Part shown: positions 5,364 through 5,667 of the stretch, piece by piece
How positions within the stretch are numbered: the stretch's first letter is position 1
Layout: each line of letters opens with the position of its first letter
Source of the DNA: Rhodospirillales bacterium
GTDB taxonomy: Bacteria; Pseudomonadota; Alphaproteobacteria; Micavibrionales; Micavibrionaceae
Reading direction: 5' to 3'
Length of the DNA stretch: 5,667 bases
Assembly: GCA_020638395.1 (NCBI GenBank)
Contig: JACKIP010000023.1
Span: 1-5,667 of the forward strand
Program-made: the position numbers and the translations under genes
Notes under the pieces: model-generated
The model's database searches: none
Told to the model about the DNA's origin: nothing
The model's input: the letters and a program-made list of their open reading frames with translations, nothing else

Positions 5364-5667
5364 TCAGCGGATAACCACCTGCCGGGGGTGGCCCTGATGG
5401 TTAAACGTAATCTGCCAGGCTTTTTTGGGAGCAGATTCTGCGCGCAAAACATCCTGCAGGTCTTTCACCGTCAATATTTTTTTGCCATTTACGTTGAGGA
5501 TGACATCTCCGACCGTAACCATCTGGAAAAAAGACGGGTCATCGGAAATGCCTGAAATAACAACGCCGGACTCTTCCTGTAATCCAAGCTCAGCCTCCAC
5601 CGCGGGGTTGATTTGGGAGACTTCAACCCCATTCAGCGGATGGGAGCCTGTCAGGACTGTCCGGTTA
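5364..5667 (-). CDS. DegP/HtrA-type serine protease, C-terminal PDZ domain (5' end beyond window)
   Basis: Only the last 100 codons are visible, open to the window edge at 5667 in the frame that begins NRTVLTGSHPLNGVEVSQIN. This matches the start of the second PDZ domain in Do-like (DegP/HtrA) periplasmic proteases. The core follows: an INPAVEAELGL segment, SGVVISGI, then VGDVILNVNGKKI and VKDLQDVLRA, which form the strand and helix of the peptide-binding groove. The chain ends with a short beta strand (RQVVIR). The protease domain and catalytic His-Asp-Ser triad lie outside the window, so which member (DegP, DegQ, MucD-like) and whether it is active cannot be judged. It sits upstream of hisS on the same strand, 71 bases away. 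Confidence 0.82.
   Translation of the reverse strand, partial: NRTVLTGSHPLNGVEVSQINPAVEAELGLQEESGVVISGISDDPSFFQMVTVGDVILNVNGKKILTVKDLQDVLRAESAPKKAWQITFNHQGHPRQVVIR

Overview
The window looks like ordinary chromosome from an alphaproteobacterium of moderate GC content. The ClpX, SufE, L21 and L27 sequences and the rplU-rpmA-obgE cluster fit that group. I cannot name the genus from sequence alone; a Micavibrio- or Rhodospirillales-like lineage is only a guess. No CRISPR array, transposase, phage gene, tRNA or rRNA is visible, and I do not see a new defence or mobile system here. The points of interest are a mosaic aminoacyl-tRNA synthetase gene, a repeat between convergent genes, and unusual start and terminator arrangements.

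Layout. Positions 1-1295 (minus strand) hold a short ribosome-assembly operon read right to left. A strong sigma70-type promoter (1266-1295) is followed by rplU (ribosomal protein L21), rpmA (L27), an intrinsic terminator, and the first 182 codons of obgE, a ribosome-assembly GTPase cut by the window edge. Positions 1339-2775 (minus) hold clpX, the ATPase of the ClpXP protease, as a single gene with its own promoter and terminator and no clpP directly upstream. Positions 2797-3236 (plus) hold sufE, a sulfur-transfer protein for Fe-S cluster assembly, divergent from clpX across a 152-bp intergenic region. Positions 3242-3339 form an inverted-repeat element at the sufE / secreted-protein junction. 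Positions 3323-5667 (minus) are a likely co-transcribed series: the 3' end of a DegP/HtrA-type periplasmic protease, then hisS (histidyl-tRNA synthetase), then a small secreted protein of unknown function whose start overlaps the hisS stop.

How the genes relate. Most are housekeeping genes for translation (rplU, rpmA, obgE, hisS), protein quality control (clpX, degP-like) and Fe-S assembly (sufE). The clearest anomaly is in hisS. About 300 bp encoding the insertion domain has roughly 33% GC by hand count, while adjoining parts of the same gene have about 49-63%, and the reading frame is intact. This suggests a mosaic gene or strong local compositional drift.
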